Below, piece after piece: positions 18,833 to 26,854 of a DNA stretch of 64,000 nucleotides. This DNA is from Microthrixaceae bacterium. GTDB lineage: Bacteria; Actinomycetota; Acidimicrobiia; Acidimicrobiales; Microtrichaceae. Below the pieces are notes generated by a model, which made no database searches, was not told the origin of the DNA, and saw nothing but the letters and a program-made list of their open reading frames with translations. The position numbers and the translations under genes are program-made. Within the stretch, counting starts at the first letter, position 1; each line of letters begins with the position of its first letter. The stretch lies in the NCBI GenBank assembly GCA_023957975.1, contig JAMLGM010000004.1:1-64000 (forward strand), in the 5' to 3' direction.

Positions 18833-20281
18833 ATGACTCGGCCAGCAGCTCTCAACATCTGGGCGTTGGCCGGCGAGGCGGCGGCCAAGACGCCGCCGAG
18901 TCGCGATCGGGTCGTCGATCTGTTGCGTGGGGGCAGCCTCGCCGTGGTCGTGATCGGGCACACGCTGATGGCGGTGGTCACGTGGAAGGGATCGACGCCG
19001 GTGATCGGCAACCTGTTGGCGGAGATCCCCGAGCTGCAGGTGCTCACCTGGGTTCTGCAGGTCATGCCGGTCTTCTTCGCCGCCGGTGCGATCGCCAACC
19101 GTGCATCGTGGAACGCCGCAGGTGCGAAGGCCCGGCAGGGTTCGACGCAGGAGGGCTCGAAACAGGAGGGCTCGAAACAGGAGGGCTCGAAACCGGATTG
19201 GGCGGCTTGGATGTGGGGCCGCACCGCCCGGCTCATGCGCCCCGTGGTGTGGTTCCTCGCGGTGTGGATTCCGCTGGTGATCGTGCTGAGGGTCGCCGTC
19301 GGCCCCGATGCCGACCCGCTCGCGCGGCTGTCGACCCAGCTCCTGTGGTTTCTCGGCGTCTACATCGTGGTCGTGGCCTTCACCCCGAACGAAGTGCGTT
19401 GGGCCCGACGCGGGCCGCTGCCCGTCGTGGCGATGCTGGGCGCGGTGGCGGTGGTGGATCTGGTGCGGTTCAACACCCACGACGCGGTTGGGCTCATCAA
19501 CTTCGTGCTCGTCTGGGTGATGGCCGCCACGTTGGGACTCGTGGCGCGGGACCGGATCGATCGGCCACGACTGTTGCTCGGCTGGGCGGCGGCCGCGCTC
19601 GCCGTCGAGATCGCGGTCGTGACGTTGGGGCCGTACCCGATGTCGATGGTCGGCATGCCGGGGGAGAAGGTGTCCAACATGGCGCCGCCCACCCTCGCTC
19701 TCGCCCTCCACTCGGTGGTGCTGATCTGTGTGGTTTCAGCGGGGTGGAACCCGCTGCAGCGCTGGTGTCGACGACCTCGGGTGTGGCACACGGTGTGCGC
19801 GGTGGGGGCGGTCGCCATGTCGCTGTACCTGTGGCACCTCAGCGCGCTCATCATCGTCACGGTGTCGCAGCATCAACTCGGCCTCGACCGGCCTGAGGTG
19901 GGTACAGGGTGGTTCTGGCCGGCGACATTGGTACATACCGTGGTGTGTTTGGTGGCCGTTGTGTTGTTGGTGTCGGTGACCGCACCGCTCGAGCACCTGA
20001 GCATTCCATGGCTGGAGACGCCGGCGCGACGACGCCGACCGGTCTGGGTCGGCGTCGTCGGAGTGATCTGTATCGCTGTCTCGCTGCTGGCGTTCTCGGC
20101 CACGGGGCTCGAAGGGTTTCCCTTCGGGCGGGTGGTGCGCTTCGCCGGAGTTCCGCTGTCGCCGGGGTTGGCCGTGATCGTGTTGGCAGTCGGTGTGCTC
20201 GCCGTGCGGGCGAGCGGGACTGGGACGGAGGCCGGGGCTGGAGTCCCGGGTCGCCGTCCCAGCTCGCCAGCCGGTTCCTAA
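18833..20281 (+). CDS. Acyltransferase-3 family membrane protein
   Basis: A 482-residue polytopic membrane protein. The start DRVVDLLRGGSLAVVVIGHTL matches the acyltransferase-3 (OafA/OPGC) pattern, where an Arg and a His in the first helix are conserved; a later helix reads MSLYLWHLSALIIV, also typical. It probably O-acylates a surface glycan or lipid. Between the first helices is a cytoplasmic loop carrying three identical 15-nt units (QEGSK). It ends in a tail-to-tail overlap with the minus-strand gene: the stop codons share bases 20279-20280. Confidence 0.85.
   Translation: MTRPAALNIWALAGEAAAKTPPSRDRVVDLLRGGSLAVVVIGHTLMAVVTWKGSTPVIGNLLAEIPELQVLTWVLQVMPVFFAAGAIANRASWNAAGAKARQGSTQEGSKQEGSKQEGSKPDWAAWMWGRTARLMRPVVWFLAVWIPLVIVLRVAVGPDADPLARLSTQLLWFLGVYIVVVAFTPNEVRWARRGPLPVVAMLGAVAVVDLVRFNTHDAVGLINFVLVWVMAATLGLVARDRIDRPRLLLGWAAAALAVEIAVVTLGPYPMSMVGMPGEKVSNMAPPTLALALHSVVLICVVSAGWNPLQRWCRRPRVWHTVCAVGAVAMSLYLWHLSALIIVTVSQHQLGLDRPEVGTGWFWPATLVHTVVCLVAVVLLVSVTAPLEHLSIPWLETPARRRRPVWVGVVGVICIAVSLLAFSATGLEGFPFGRVVRFAGVPLSPGLAVIVLAVGVLAVRASGTGTEAGAGVPGRRPSSPAGS
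19148..19192 (+). repeat. Three identical 15-bp tandem units (QEGSK)
   Basis: Units at 19148, 19163 and 19178 are identical at DNA level, which indicates a recent duplication by slippage. They lie in a predicted cytoplasmic loop and keep frame. Confidence 0.9.
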
Positions 20282-21036
20282 CAGCCCGTCCGCGGGTCAC
20301 AACCGATCGAGTACTCGCCCGGAACGCCGATGAGTTCGATCGTCCGGCTCACAGGGTTGATCGAGCCAGCGTCGTAGCACGTGCGATTTGACTCGACCTG
20401 GTTGACCGCGACCGTCCAGGCCGGATCGGTCGACGTGAGCGGTTCGAGCGCCGACATCCAATCGTCGACGGTCGCGCACCCGTTGCCGGTGGCGTTGTAG
20501 CGGTCATGGAAGCTGATGCTGGCGGTCCGAACAGCGCCGACTGCCTCGGTGTCGATCGACCGTGTGTCCCACGGAGCGAGCCCCGCAGCCTGACAGGCTT
20601 CGGGTTCGGCAGCCTTGATGACCTGGACCGCCCCGTTGAGATCGACGCAGGGCTGCAGATCCTCCGCTGGGATCTGGAACACCTCGGCGCACCGTTGTAC
20701 CGGGTCGCTCCCATCATTTCCGATGACGGCCACCGACGATGGCTCCGTTGCTGTTCCGTCGATGCAGGAAACCGAGATCACTTCGGTGGCTGGTGTGCGG
20801 GTTGCGGCCCAGGTGCCCGCTGCCATGGCCGCTACTGCAAGCGGTGCGACCACGGCGATCACACGGCGGCGAGTCCGTGTTCGGGTGGCGAGCGGAGCGG
20901 GGCTGGAGGTGAGGGTGTTGTCGGGTCCTGTCATCATGGCGAGTCGCTTTCGTTGCTGGATACGGACCTCGTCGCTCGGCGGCTCGGGCGTTGCATAGAC
21001 GGCGCGAAATGCGTCGAGTTCATCGATTTCATCCAT
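20278..21036 (-). CDS. Single-pass membrane protein paired with an ECF sigma factor
   Basis: A 252-residue protein: a cytoplasmic N-terminal stretch (MDEIDELDAFRAVYA), one membrane helix at about 58-78 (VIAVVAPLAVAAMAAGTWAA), then an extracytoplasmic domain with seven Cys. The zinc anti-sigma motif HxxxCxxC is absent, so it is not a standard ZAS anti-sigma factor. Its start overlaps the sigma gene by 8 nt, so co-translation is certain and a role in controlling the sigma factor is likely. The outer domain may sense something and bear disulfides; no family was recognised. Confidence 0.7.
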   Translation of the reverse strand: MDEIDELDAFRAVYATPEPPSDEVRIQQRKRLAMMTGPDNTLTSSPAPLATRTRTRRRVIAVVAPLAVAAMAAGTWAATRTPATEVISVSCIDGTATEPSSVAVIGNDGSDPVQRCAEVFQIPAEDLQPCVDLNGAVQVIKAAEPEACQAAGLAPWDTRSIDTEAVGAVRTASISFHDRYNATGNGCATVDDWMSALEPLTSTDPAWTVAVNQVESNRTCYDAGSINPVSRTIELIGVPGEYSIGCDPRTGC

Positions 21037-21724
21037 GGCTCGGTTCCTCCGAAGCGTTGAGGTTGTCCAGTTGTTGTTCGCAGCTCGTGATGAGTTCGCG
21101 GGTGATTCGTCGGGCCCGGTTGATGCGCGATCGCACCGTGCCGATCGGGATGTCGAGCGCCACGGCGACCTCGGCGTAGGTGAGCTCTTCGACCGCGAAC
21201 AGCACGAGTGCGTCGCGGTCCCCGTCGGCCAGTCCGCCGAGTGCGTCTCGCACCGAGCCCAGACGGGCTTGGCGATCGAGGCGATCGTCGATGTCCGCGG
21301 TGAACTCGCCAGCCGTGAGATCTCGCAGTTCGATCCCTCGAATGCGTTCGAGCCGTTGGAGGTGGCGGTGTTCGGCGCGGCGATGATTCACCAGCAGGTT
21401 TGTGGCGATTCCATAGAGCCACGGCCGGGCGTTGGGTACTGCAAGGTCGAACCGGTGACGGCGCTCGAACGCGACGCGAAACACATCGCCAGCGAGGTCA
21501 TCCGCGTCGGGAACGCCGACGCGGCGGGCAAGATAGCGATGGATCGTGTCGAAGTGGCGGTCGAAAATGACGCCGAACAGCGGTGGATCTGGCAGCGACG
21601 CGGAGATGATGAAACCATCGCTGTGGTCGGGGTCGACGTTGCTCACAACTGTTGTTGTCTCGAGGCCCGCCACCGGTTCACGGTACCGCTCAGGGATCGG
21701 TGGTTTCGTTGGTCCCTCGGTCAT
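21029..21724 (-). CDS. RNA polymerase ECF sigma factor
   Basis: A 231-residue frame with sigma region 2 (FDRHFDTIHRYLARRVG, DADDLAGDVFRVAFERRHRF, ARPWLYGIATNLL) and region 4 with its helix-turn-helix (TYAEVAVALDIPIGTVRSRINRAR). It directs transcription of a small regulon, probably including itself. The ATG at 21724 leaves only 17 bp to the divergent trmB start; a GTG at 21646 would give 205 residues, remove a non-conserved N-terminal extension and leave about 95 bp for promoters. The start is therefore uncertain. Confidence 0.9.
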   Translation of the reverse strand: MTEGPTKPPIPERYREPVAGLETTTVVSNVDPDHSDGFIISASLPDPPLFGVIFDRHFDTIHRYLARRVGVPDADDLAGDVFRVAFERRHRFDLAVPNARPWLYGIATNLLVNHRRAEHRHLQRLERIRGIELRDLTAGEFTADIDDRLDRQARLGSVRDALGGLADGDRDALVLFAVEELTYAEVAVALDIPIGTVRSRINRARRITRELITSCEQQLDNLNASEEPSHG

Positions 21725-21741
21725 ATGCGAACCTTGCGGTG

Positions 21742-22560
21742 ATGTCTGAATACCCCTCTATGGCCAGCGGTTCACGCGCGTGGGCCAAGCCGCTGCGGTC
21801 CTATCGCTTGCGTGGTCGACCGCTGACCCCCGCCCAGCAAGCGGCGTTTAACACGCTCGATCGTTGGGGATTTCCGGTGGTCGCAGCGGCAGCGCCGGTC
21901 GCCCCGATCTCGTCGTATCGCGAGGAGAAGATCACCGGAGGGGAGTGGAACACACGAGCCCCGGTCGCCACGGAAGCCGACGACGGTGTTGTCGATCTAG
22001 GCGAGTTGTTTGGTCGCTCGGGCGAGGTCGCGATGGAGATCGGCTTTGGGATGGGCGAGGCGACGATTGCCATGGCCCGTGCCCAACCCGAGGTCGACCT
22101 GATTGCCGTCGACGTGCATCGGCCCGGGATTGCAGCGCTGCTCAAGGGAGTTGCCGACTATGGGCTCACCAACGTTCGAGTCGCTCACGGCGACGCTGCG
22201 GAAATCCTGACCCGCCAGATCGAACCTGGGTCGTTGAGTGAGGTGCGGGTGTACTTTCCCGACCCGTGGCCCAAGGCGGATCACCACCGGCGCCGCCTCG
22301 TGAACGCCGAGTTTGTGTCGTTGGTCGCCAGCCGCCTGCGCATTGGCGGCCGTCTTCACCTGGCGACCGATTGGGAGCATTACGCACATGCGATGCGGAG
22401 TGCGATTGCGGGGGAGCCACTCCTCGAGAATGAATCGTCTGACGGCTCAGGCTTCGTTGCACGTCCGCGACTCCGGCCGATGACTCGCTTTGAGCAGATG
22501 GGGCTCGAAAAGGGACACAGCGTCTTCGACCTGTACGCGACGCGCATCGCTGACAGCTGA
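21742..22560 (+). CDS. trmB: tRNA (guanine-N7-)-methyltransferase
   Basis: A 272-residue SAM-dependent enzyme that makes m7G46 in tRNA. Visible motifs are EIGFGMGEATIAMA (SAM motif I), DLIAVDVHRPGIAALL, and the diagnostic VYFPDPWPKADHHRRRLV. The N-terminal 60 residues extend beyond short homologues; ATG 21760 is an alternative start. Diverges from the ECF sigma gene. Confidence 0.95.
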   Translation: MSEYPSMASGSRAWAKPLRSYRLRGRPLTPAQQAAFNTLDRWGFPVVAAAAPVAPISSYREEKITGGEWNTRAPVATEADDGVVDLGELFGRSGEVAMEIGFGMGEATIAMARAQPEVDLIAVDVHRPGIAALLKGVADYGLTNVRVAHGDAAEILTRQIEPGSLSEVRVYFPDPWPKADHHRRRLVNAEFVSLVASRLRIGGRLHLATDWEHYAHAMRSAIAGEPLLENESSDGSGFVARPRLRPMTRFEQMGLEKGHSVFDLYATRIADS

Positions 22561-22586
22561 AGCCTCATCGCATCGCGGGCGCGGCG

Positions 22587-23033
22587 CTACAGCATCAGGC
22601 GAATACGCGAGGGAAAGCTCAGCCGCGGGTCGTAGATGATGAGCGACCCGATTGGGCAGCTGAGCTGGCCTCCAATGGCGGGGAGGGAGAAGCGAAGGGT
22701 GTTGCGGAAAAAGCCCCCCTCGATCGCAGCGTCAGTGATCTGGTCCCAGCCGACAACGTGTTTGAGCGTGGAGGGGATAGCCCGGCAACCATCGATCTCC
22801 GGTCCGATCCGGAAGAAACGCCAGTGCAACCACTCTTGCAGTGCAACGGTGGGTGGGAAGACAGCGAACACCCCAGCGGGGCCTAAACCGAGGATGAAGA
22901 TCAGCGGGATTCCGATGAATGCGAACCCCATGAGCCCAACGAGTACCGGTATAAACGAGCGAACGATGAAGCTCGCACCGGGGTCGATTCGCCGGGCGTT
23001 GTCCGGTCGGGCCGGACTCGTCCGCCGCTGCAC
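22587..23033 (-). CDS. Small membrane protein of unknown function
   Basis: A 148-residue protein with two closely spaced hydrophobic helices (about 25-70: IPVLVGLMGFAFIGIPLIFI and GPAGVFAVFPPTVALQ) and a C-terminal soluble part ending in hydrophobic and basic residues. It begins 11 nt after trpS on the same strand and is probably co-transcribed. No family recognised. Confidence 0.6.
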   Translation of the reverse strand: MQRRTSPARPDNARRIDPGASFIVRSFIPVLVGLMGFAFIGIPLIFILGLGPAGVFAVFPPTVALQEWLHWRFFRIGPEIDGCRAIPSTLKHVVGWDQITDAAIEGGFFRNTLRFSLPAIGGQLSCPIGSLIIYDPRLSFPSRIRLML

Positions 23034-23044
23034 CGCCAGCTCCC

Positions 23045-24025
23045 TCAGTGGTTGCCGAGGCCGATCGCCTGCTCGGCGCGAGCAAACACGCCCGCGGCAA
23101 CCGCGCGCGCCTTCTCGCCGCCGATGTCGAGGATACGGGTCAGCTCTGCAGGGTCGGCGACGAGCTCGGCGTACCGCTGCTGAATTGGCACGACGTGTTC
23201 GATCACAGCCTCAGCGCACGCAGCTTTCAGCGGACCGTACTGTTCGAATTCGCCGGCTAGTGCCTCGGGTTCGGACTGGGTGACGGCCGCCAGAATCCCG
23301 AGCAGGTTGCTGACCCCGGGCTTGGCGTCGAGGTCGTATCGGACCTCGCCGTCGGAGTCGGTCACCGCACGCTTGAACTTCTTTTCGATCGTTTTGGCGT
23401 CGTCCATCAGCGCAACAGTTCCCTGGGGTGACTCCGCGGACTTCGACATCTTCTTGTCGGGATTCTGCAGGTCCATCACCCGGGCGCCGGCGGCGGGGGT
23501 GGAATGCACGGGCACTGTGAAGGTGTCGCCGTAGCGGTTGTTGAAGCGCATGGCCGCATCGCGGCACAGCTCGATGTGCTGCTTCTGATCGGCACCCACC
23601 GGCACCTTTTCGGTGTCGTACAACAAGATGTCGGCCGCCTGCAGCGCCGGGTAGGTGAACAGCCCGGCCGAGACGAACTCCTTGCCCTCGGACTTGTCCT
23701 TGAATTGGGTCATGCGGCTGAGCTCGCCGAAACTGACGGTGCACTCCATGATCCAGCCGAGTTGGGCGTGCTGGGGGACGTGGCTCTGCACGAACAGGGT
23801 GCAGACCTCGGGGTCGAGCCCGCAGGCGACGAGCATCGCGCCGAGCTCGCGGGTCTTGGTGCGCAGCTCGTCGGGGTCCTTCGGGATGGTGATCGCGTGC
23901 ATGTCGACGATGCAGAACACCGAATCGTCGACGTGCTGGTCGCGCACCCAGTTGACGACGGCGCCGAGGTAGTTGCCAAGGTGGATGTCGCCGGTCGGTT
24001 GAATGCCTGAAAACACGCGTGCCAT
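23045..24025 (-). CDS. trpS: Tryptophanyl-tRNA synthetase
   Basis: A 326-residue class I aminoacyl-tRNA synthetase. The HIGH-like motif is in SGIQPTGDIHLGNYLGA and the KMSKS motif is exact (NPDKKMSKSAESP). GADQKQHIELCRD is the conserved adenylate region. Length matches bacterial TrpRS. It appears to be transcribed leaderless from AGGCTA (minus-strand TAGCCT), so no T-box or attenuator precedes it. Confidence 0.97.
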   Translation of the reverse strand: MARVFSGIQPTGDIHLGNYLGAVVNWVRDQHVDDSVFCIVDMHAITIPKDPDELRTKTRELGAMLVACGLDPEVCTLFVQSHVPQHAQLGWIMECTVSFGELSRMTQFKDKSEGKEFVSAGLFTYPALQAADILLYDTEKVPVGADQKQHIELCRDAAMRFNNRYGDTFTVPVHSTPAAGARVMDLQNPDKKMSKSAESPQGTVALMDDAKTIEKKFKRAVTDSDGEVRYDLDAKPGVSNLLGILAAVTQSEPEALAGEFEQYGPLKAACAEAVIEHVVPIQQRYAELVADPAELTRILDIGGEKARAVAAGVFARAEQAIGLGNH

Positions 24026-24034
24026 AGGCGCCTC

Positions 24035-24040
24035 AGGCTA
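24035..24040 (-). promoter_or_regulatory. -10 box TAGCCT of trpS (minus strand)
   Basis: On the minus strand the box ends 9 nt before the trpS ATG; no ribosome site lies between, suggesting a leaderless mRNA. Confidence 0.5.
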
Positions 24041-24043
24041 TCG

Positions 24044-24063
24044 AAATCACGCCATTGTGATTT
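24044..24063. promoter_or_regulatory. Inverted repeat between trpS and scpA promoters
   Basis: AAATCAC (24044-24050) and GTGATTT (24057-24063) form a 7-bp inverted repeat with a 6-nt spacer between the divergent -10 boxes. It could be an operator acting on both genes; no regulator is known. Confidence 0.35.
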
Positions 24064-24078
24064 GCGGAGTATCCGTTG

Positions 24079-24084
24079 TAGCGT
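24079..24084 (+). promoter_or_regulatory. -10 box TAGCGT, leaderless promoter of scpA
   Basis: Ends 7 nt before the scpA ATG at 24092, with no Shine-Dalgarno. Confidence 0.5.
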
Positions 24085-24091
24085 TTCGGTC

Positions 24092-24871
24092 ATGGCGATC
24101 GCTGTGCAGACCGAAGTGTTCGAAGGCCCCTTCGACCTGCTGTTGCACCTGATCCTTCGCGACCAGGTCGACCTGTACGACATCAACCTCACCCGAATCG
24201 TCGACGCCTACCTCGAGTACATGGCCTCGATGGAGACCCTCGACCTTGAGGTGACCACCGAGTTCCTGCTCATCGCCGCGACGCTGGTCGACATGAAGGC
24301 CCGGCGGCTGTTGCCCGGCCTCGACGACGGCGACCTCGACGACGAGTTGGCCCTGTGGGAGGAACGCGATCTGCTGTTGGCGCGGCTCCTCGAGTGCAAG
24401 ACCTTCAAAGACGCCGCGGTCGTGTTGGCCACGATGCACGACCACGCGTCGCAGAACTTCGGGCGGCGTTGTGGCCCGGACGAGCGCTACACCGAATTGA
24501 CCCCCGACGCCCTTGCCGGGGTCACCCCCGAGAAGTTGCGTGCCGCGTTCCTGCGGGCCACCGCCCCCAAGCCCGAGCCGCGCATCGATCTGTTCCACGT
24601 GGCGCCGATACGCGCGTCGGTCGTCGAGGCGGTCGCCGAGTTGGTCGACGAGTTGCCTCGCATCGGCCGCATCACGTTCCGCAACCTGACCGCGGCGTTC
24701 GTCGACAAGCTCGAGATCGTCGTTCGGTTCCTGGCGGTGCTCGAGTTGTTCAAGCAGGGATACGTCGACGTCGAACAGGTCACCAGCTTCGGCGACATCA
24801 CCATCGTGTGGACTGGCCGCGACGACGACATCGACGCGACGCTGGAGCTCGTCGACGCCTACGAGGGGTAA
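24092..24871 (+). CDS. scpA: Segregation and condensation protein A
   Basis: A 259-residue kleisin subunit of the SMC-ScpAB condensin. The N-terminal FEGPFDLLLHLILRDQVDLYDINL is diagnostic, followed by the MKARRLLP helix and a C-terminal winged helix (VRFLAVLELFKQGYV). It bridges the SMC heads during chromosome compaction. ATG 24092 is chosen over 24062 because of the -10 box. scpB starts 3 nt after its stop. Confidence 0.96.
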   Translation: MAIAVQTEVFEGPFDLLLHLILRDQVDLYDINLTRIVDAYLEYMASMETLDLEVTTEFLLIAATLVDMKARRLLPGLDDGDLDDELALWEERDLLLARLLECKTFKDAAVVLATMHDHASQNFGRRCGPDERYTELTPDALAGVTPEKLRAAFLRATAPKPEPRIDLFHVAPIRASVVEAVAELVDELPRIGRITFRNLTAAFVDKLEIVVRFLAVLELFKQGYVDVEQVTSFGDITIVWTGRDDDIDATLELVDAYEG

Positions 24872-24874
24872 CCC

Positions 24875-25669
24875 GTGATCGAACATCGCCGAGCGATCGA
24901 GGCCATCGTGATGGTCGCGGACGAACCTGCCGACCCGCGGCTCCTCGCCCAACTGATCGAGACCTCACCCCAACAGATCGACGACCTGTGCTCCGAGCTC
25001 GCGGCCGAGTACGACCGCGAACAGCGAGGCTTTGAACTGGTCAAGATCGCGGGAGGCTGGCGGTTTCAGAGCCGTGCCGAGCTCGCCCCCTACGTCGAGC
25101 GGTTCGTGCTGACGGGGCAATCCGCACGTTTGTCGGCCGCCGCGCTCGAAACGCTGGCGATCGTCGCCTACAAGCAGCCGATCAGCCGTGCCCAGGTGGC
25201 GGCGATTCGCGGGGTGAGCGTGGATGGGGTGATGCGCACCCTGCAACAGCGCGGCTACATCGCCGAACTCGCCCGCGACCCCGGCCCCGGCCAGGCCGTG
25301 CTGTTCGGCACGACCTCATTGTTCCTCGAGAGGCTCGGCGTGAATTCGCTCGACGAGTTGGCGCCGCTGGGCGAGTTCGTTCCGAACGCGGATGTGGTCG
25401 AGGCGCTCGAACAGGGTCTTCGGGTTCCGGCCGACGAGGCACCCTCGCCGGCTCCCGACCCCAACGCGCCGAAGTGGTACGACGCCCCGATCGAGGACGC
25501 TCCGGGCGAGGAGGTTCCGGGCGAGGACGCTCCGGGCGAGGACGCTCCGGGCGAGGAGGTTCCGGGTGAGGAGGTTCCGGGTGACGAACTGCTCGAACCT
25601 GCGGCGCCGCTCGAGCCGCTCGAACTCGATGCGCTCGACATCTTGAAAGACGACGAGGCCGAGGGATGA
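24875..25669 (+). CDS. scpB: Segregation and condensation protein B with repeat tail
   Basis: A 264-residue partner of ScpA. The core (about 1-175) has two winged helices, with ALETLAIVAYKQPISRAQVAAIRGVSVDGVMRTL in pieces of the classic pattern. A GTG start follows the scpA stop. The C-terminal third is acidic and Pro-rich and contains six 15-nt units encoding (A/V)PGE(E/D); ScpB is usually about 190-200 residues, so the tail is an addition. It overlaps rluB by 4 nt (ATGA). Confidence 0.95.
   Translation: MIEHRRAIEAIVMVADEPADPRLLAQLIETSPQQIDDLCSELAAEYDREQRGFELVKIAGGWRFQSRAELAPYVERFVLTGQSARLSAAALETLAIVAYKQPISRAQVAAIRGVSVDGVMRTLQQRGYIAELARDPGPGQAVLFGTTSLFLERLGVNSLDELAPLGEFVPNADVVEALEQGLRVPADEAPSPAPDPNAPKWYDAPIEDAPGEEVPGEDAPGEDAPGEEVPGEEVPGDELLEPAAPLEPLELDALDILKDDEAEG
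25499..25588 (+). repeat. Six 15-bp tandem units (PGE-rich) in scpB
   Basis: Units start at 25499, 25514, 25529, 25544, 25559 and 25574. They differ by a few bases, mostly E/D and A/V exchanges. In-frame expansion near the C-terminus. Confidence 0.9.
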
Positions 25670-26376
25670 TCCGACTCCAGAAGGTGCTCGCCCAGGCGGG
25701 TATCGGGAGCCGACGGGTGTGCGAGGAATACATCGAGGACGGTCGCGTGTCGGTCAACGGTGCGATCGCCGAGCTCGGAGACAAGGTCGATCCGGACGTT
25801 GACGTCGTCGAGTTCGATGGCGTGCAGATCGGCGTTCGGCCGGGAATGGTCTATTACCTGCTCAACAAGCCGACCGGCGTGGTGACGACGGCTTCGGATC
25901 CCCAGGGGCGGCCGACGGTGGTCGACCTGGTTCCGCAGGAGCCCCGCGTCTTTCCCGTGGGTCGCCTCGATTTCGAGACCTCGGGGTTGTTGCTGTTGAC
26001 CAACGACGGAGATCTCACCCACCGCCTGACCCACCCGAGCTTCGGCGTGGACAAGGAGTATCTCGCCGAGGTCGAAGGGGTGCCGAAACGCTCGGCGTTG
26101 CGGGCCCTGCGCGAGGGGGTCGAACTCGACGACGGGCCCACCGCTCCCGCATCGGTGTCCCAGCCGGCCGAGAACCTGTTGAAGCTCACGATCCATGAGG
26201 GGCGTAACCGTCAGGTTCGACGCATGTGCGAGGCGGTCGGACATCCGGTGGTGCGCCTCGTTCGAACCCGGATCGGCCCGCTCACCGACACGACCCTCAA
26301 GGCTGGGCAGTGGCGCGAACTCACCCAGGACGAGGTGCGGGCCCTCGAACGGGCCGTGCGCGATCCCGACGACTAG
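25666..26376 (+). CDS. rluB: Ribosomal large-subunit pseudouridine synthase B
   Basis: A 236-residue RsuA/RluB-family enzyme that modifies uridine in 23S rRNA helix 89. An N-terminal S4 domain (LQKVLAQAGIGSRRVCEEYI) precedes the catalytic domain with the Asp in GRLDFETSGLLLLTNDG and the HEGRNRQVRRMCEAVGHPV motif. The start overlaps scpB. The scpA-scpB-rluB order is conserved widely. Confidence 0.95.
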   Translation: MIRLQKVLAQAGIGSRRVCEEYIEDGRVSVNGAIAELGDKVDPDVDVVEFDGVQIGVRPGMVYYLLNKPTGVVTTASDPQGRPTVVDLVPQEPRVFPVGRLDFETSGLLLLTNDGDLTHRLTHPSFGVDKEYLAEVEGVPKRSALRALREGVELDDGPTAPASVSQPAENLLKLTIHEGRNRQVRRMCEAVGHPVVRLVRTRIGPLTDTTLKAGQWRELTQDEVRALERAVRDPDD

Positions 26377-26461
26377 TGCTGGTGGGCCGCTCCCGGAGGG
26401 CCGCTCCGGACGGTCGCACCGGAAGGTCGCGCCAGCGGGAGGGTGACGCTGCGCGGCCAAC

Positions 26462-26467
26462 TACAAT
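26462..26467 (+). promoter_or_regulatory. -10 box TACAAT, leaderless promoter of the chorismate mutase gene
   Basis: A near-consensus -10 box 8 nt before the ATG at 26476 in an otherwise GC-rich region. It supports that start over a GTG at 26443. Confidence 0.6.
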
Positions 26468-26475
26468 CGCTGGCC

Positions 26476-26844
26476 ATGTCGATCAGCGTCCGTGCCCTCC
26501 GAGGCGCCACCACCTTTGAGGTCGATGAGGCCGACCACGTGTCACACCGAGTGGTCGAACTCGTGTCGTCCATGCTGGAGCGAAACGGCGTTCACCACGA
26601 CGATCTCGTGTCGATCATCTTCACCGCGACCGACGATCTCACCAGCACGTTCCCGGCGACCGCAGCACGCCAACTCGGCCTCGGCGACGTGCCGCTGATC
26701 TGTGCAAGGGAACTGTCGATCGCTGGCGCGATGCCGCGTTGTGTGCGGGTGCTCATGCACCTCGAAACCGACAGGTCCCGGTCCGAGCTGCGCCATGTGT
26801 ACCTCCACGACGCACGGGCGCTGCGCGACGACCTTCCCGAATAG
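26476..26844 (+). CDS. aroH: Chorismate mutase, AroH class
   Basis: A 122-residue enzyme converting chorismate to prephenate. It matches the Bacillus AroH fold: SVRALRGATTFEVD at the start, IIFTATDDLTSTFPATAAR in the middle, CARELSIAGAMPRCVRVL and HVYLHDARALR at the end. The trimeric AroH class is less common than AroQ. It begins the aromatic set aroH-tyrA-aroA, placed between rluB and cmk. Confidence 0.95.
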   Translation: MSISVRALRGATTFEVDEADHVSHRVVELVSSMLERNGVHHDDLVSIIFTATDDLTSTFPATAARQLGLGDVPLICARELSIAGAMPRCVRVLMHLETDRSRSELRHVYLHDARALRDDLPE

Positions 26845-26854
26845 ATGCGGCGCC

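Noticed and set aside
24026..24091. T-box or attenuator upstream of trpS
   Set aside because: The gap to the divergent scpA start is 66 nt, with a -10 box 9 nt from the start codon; no T-box sequence is present.
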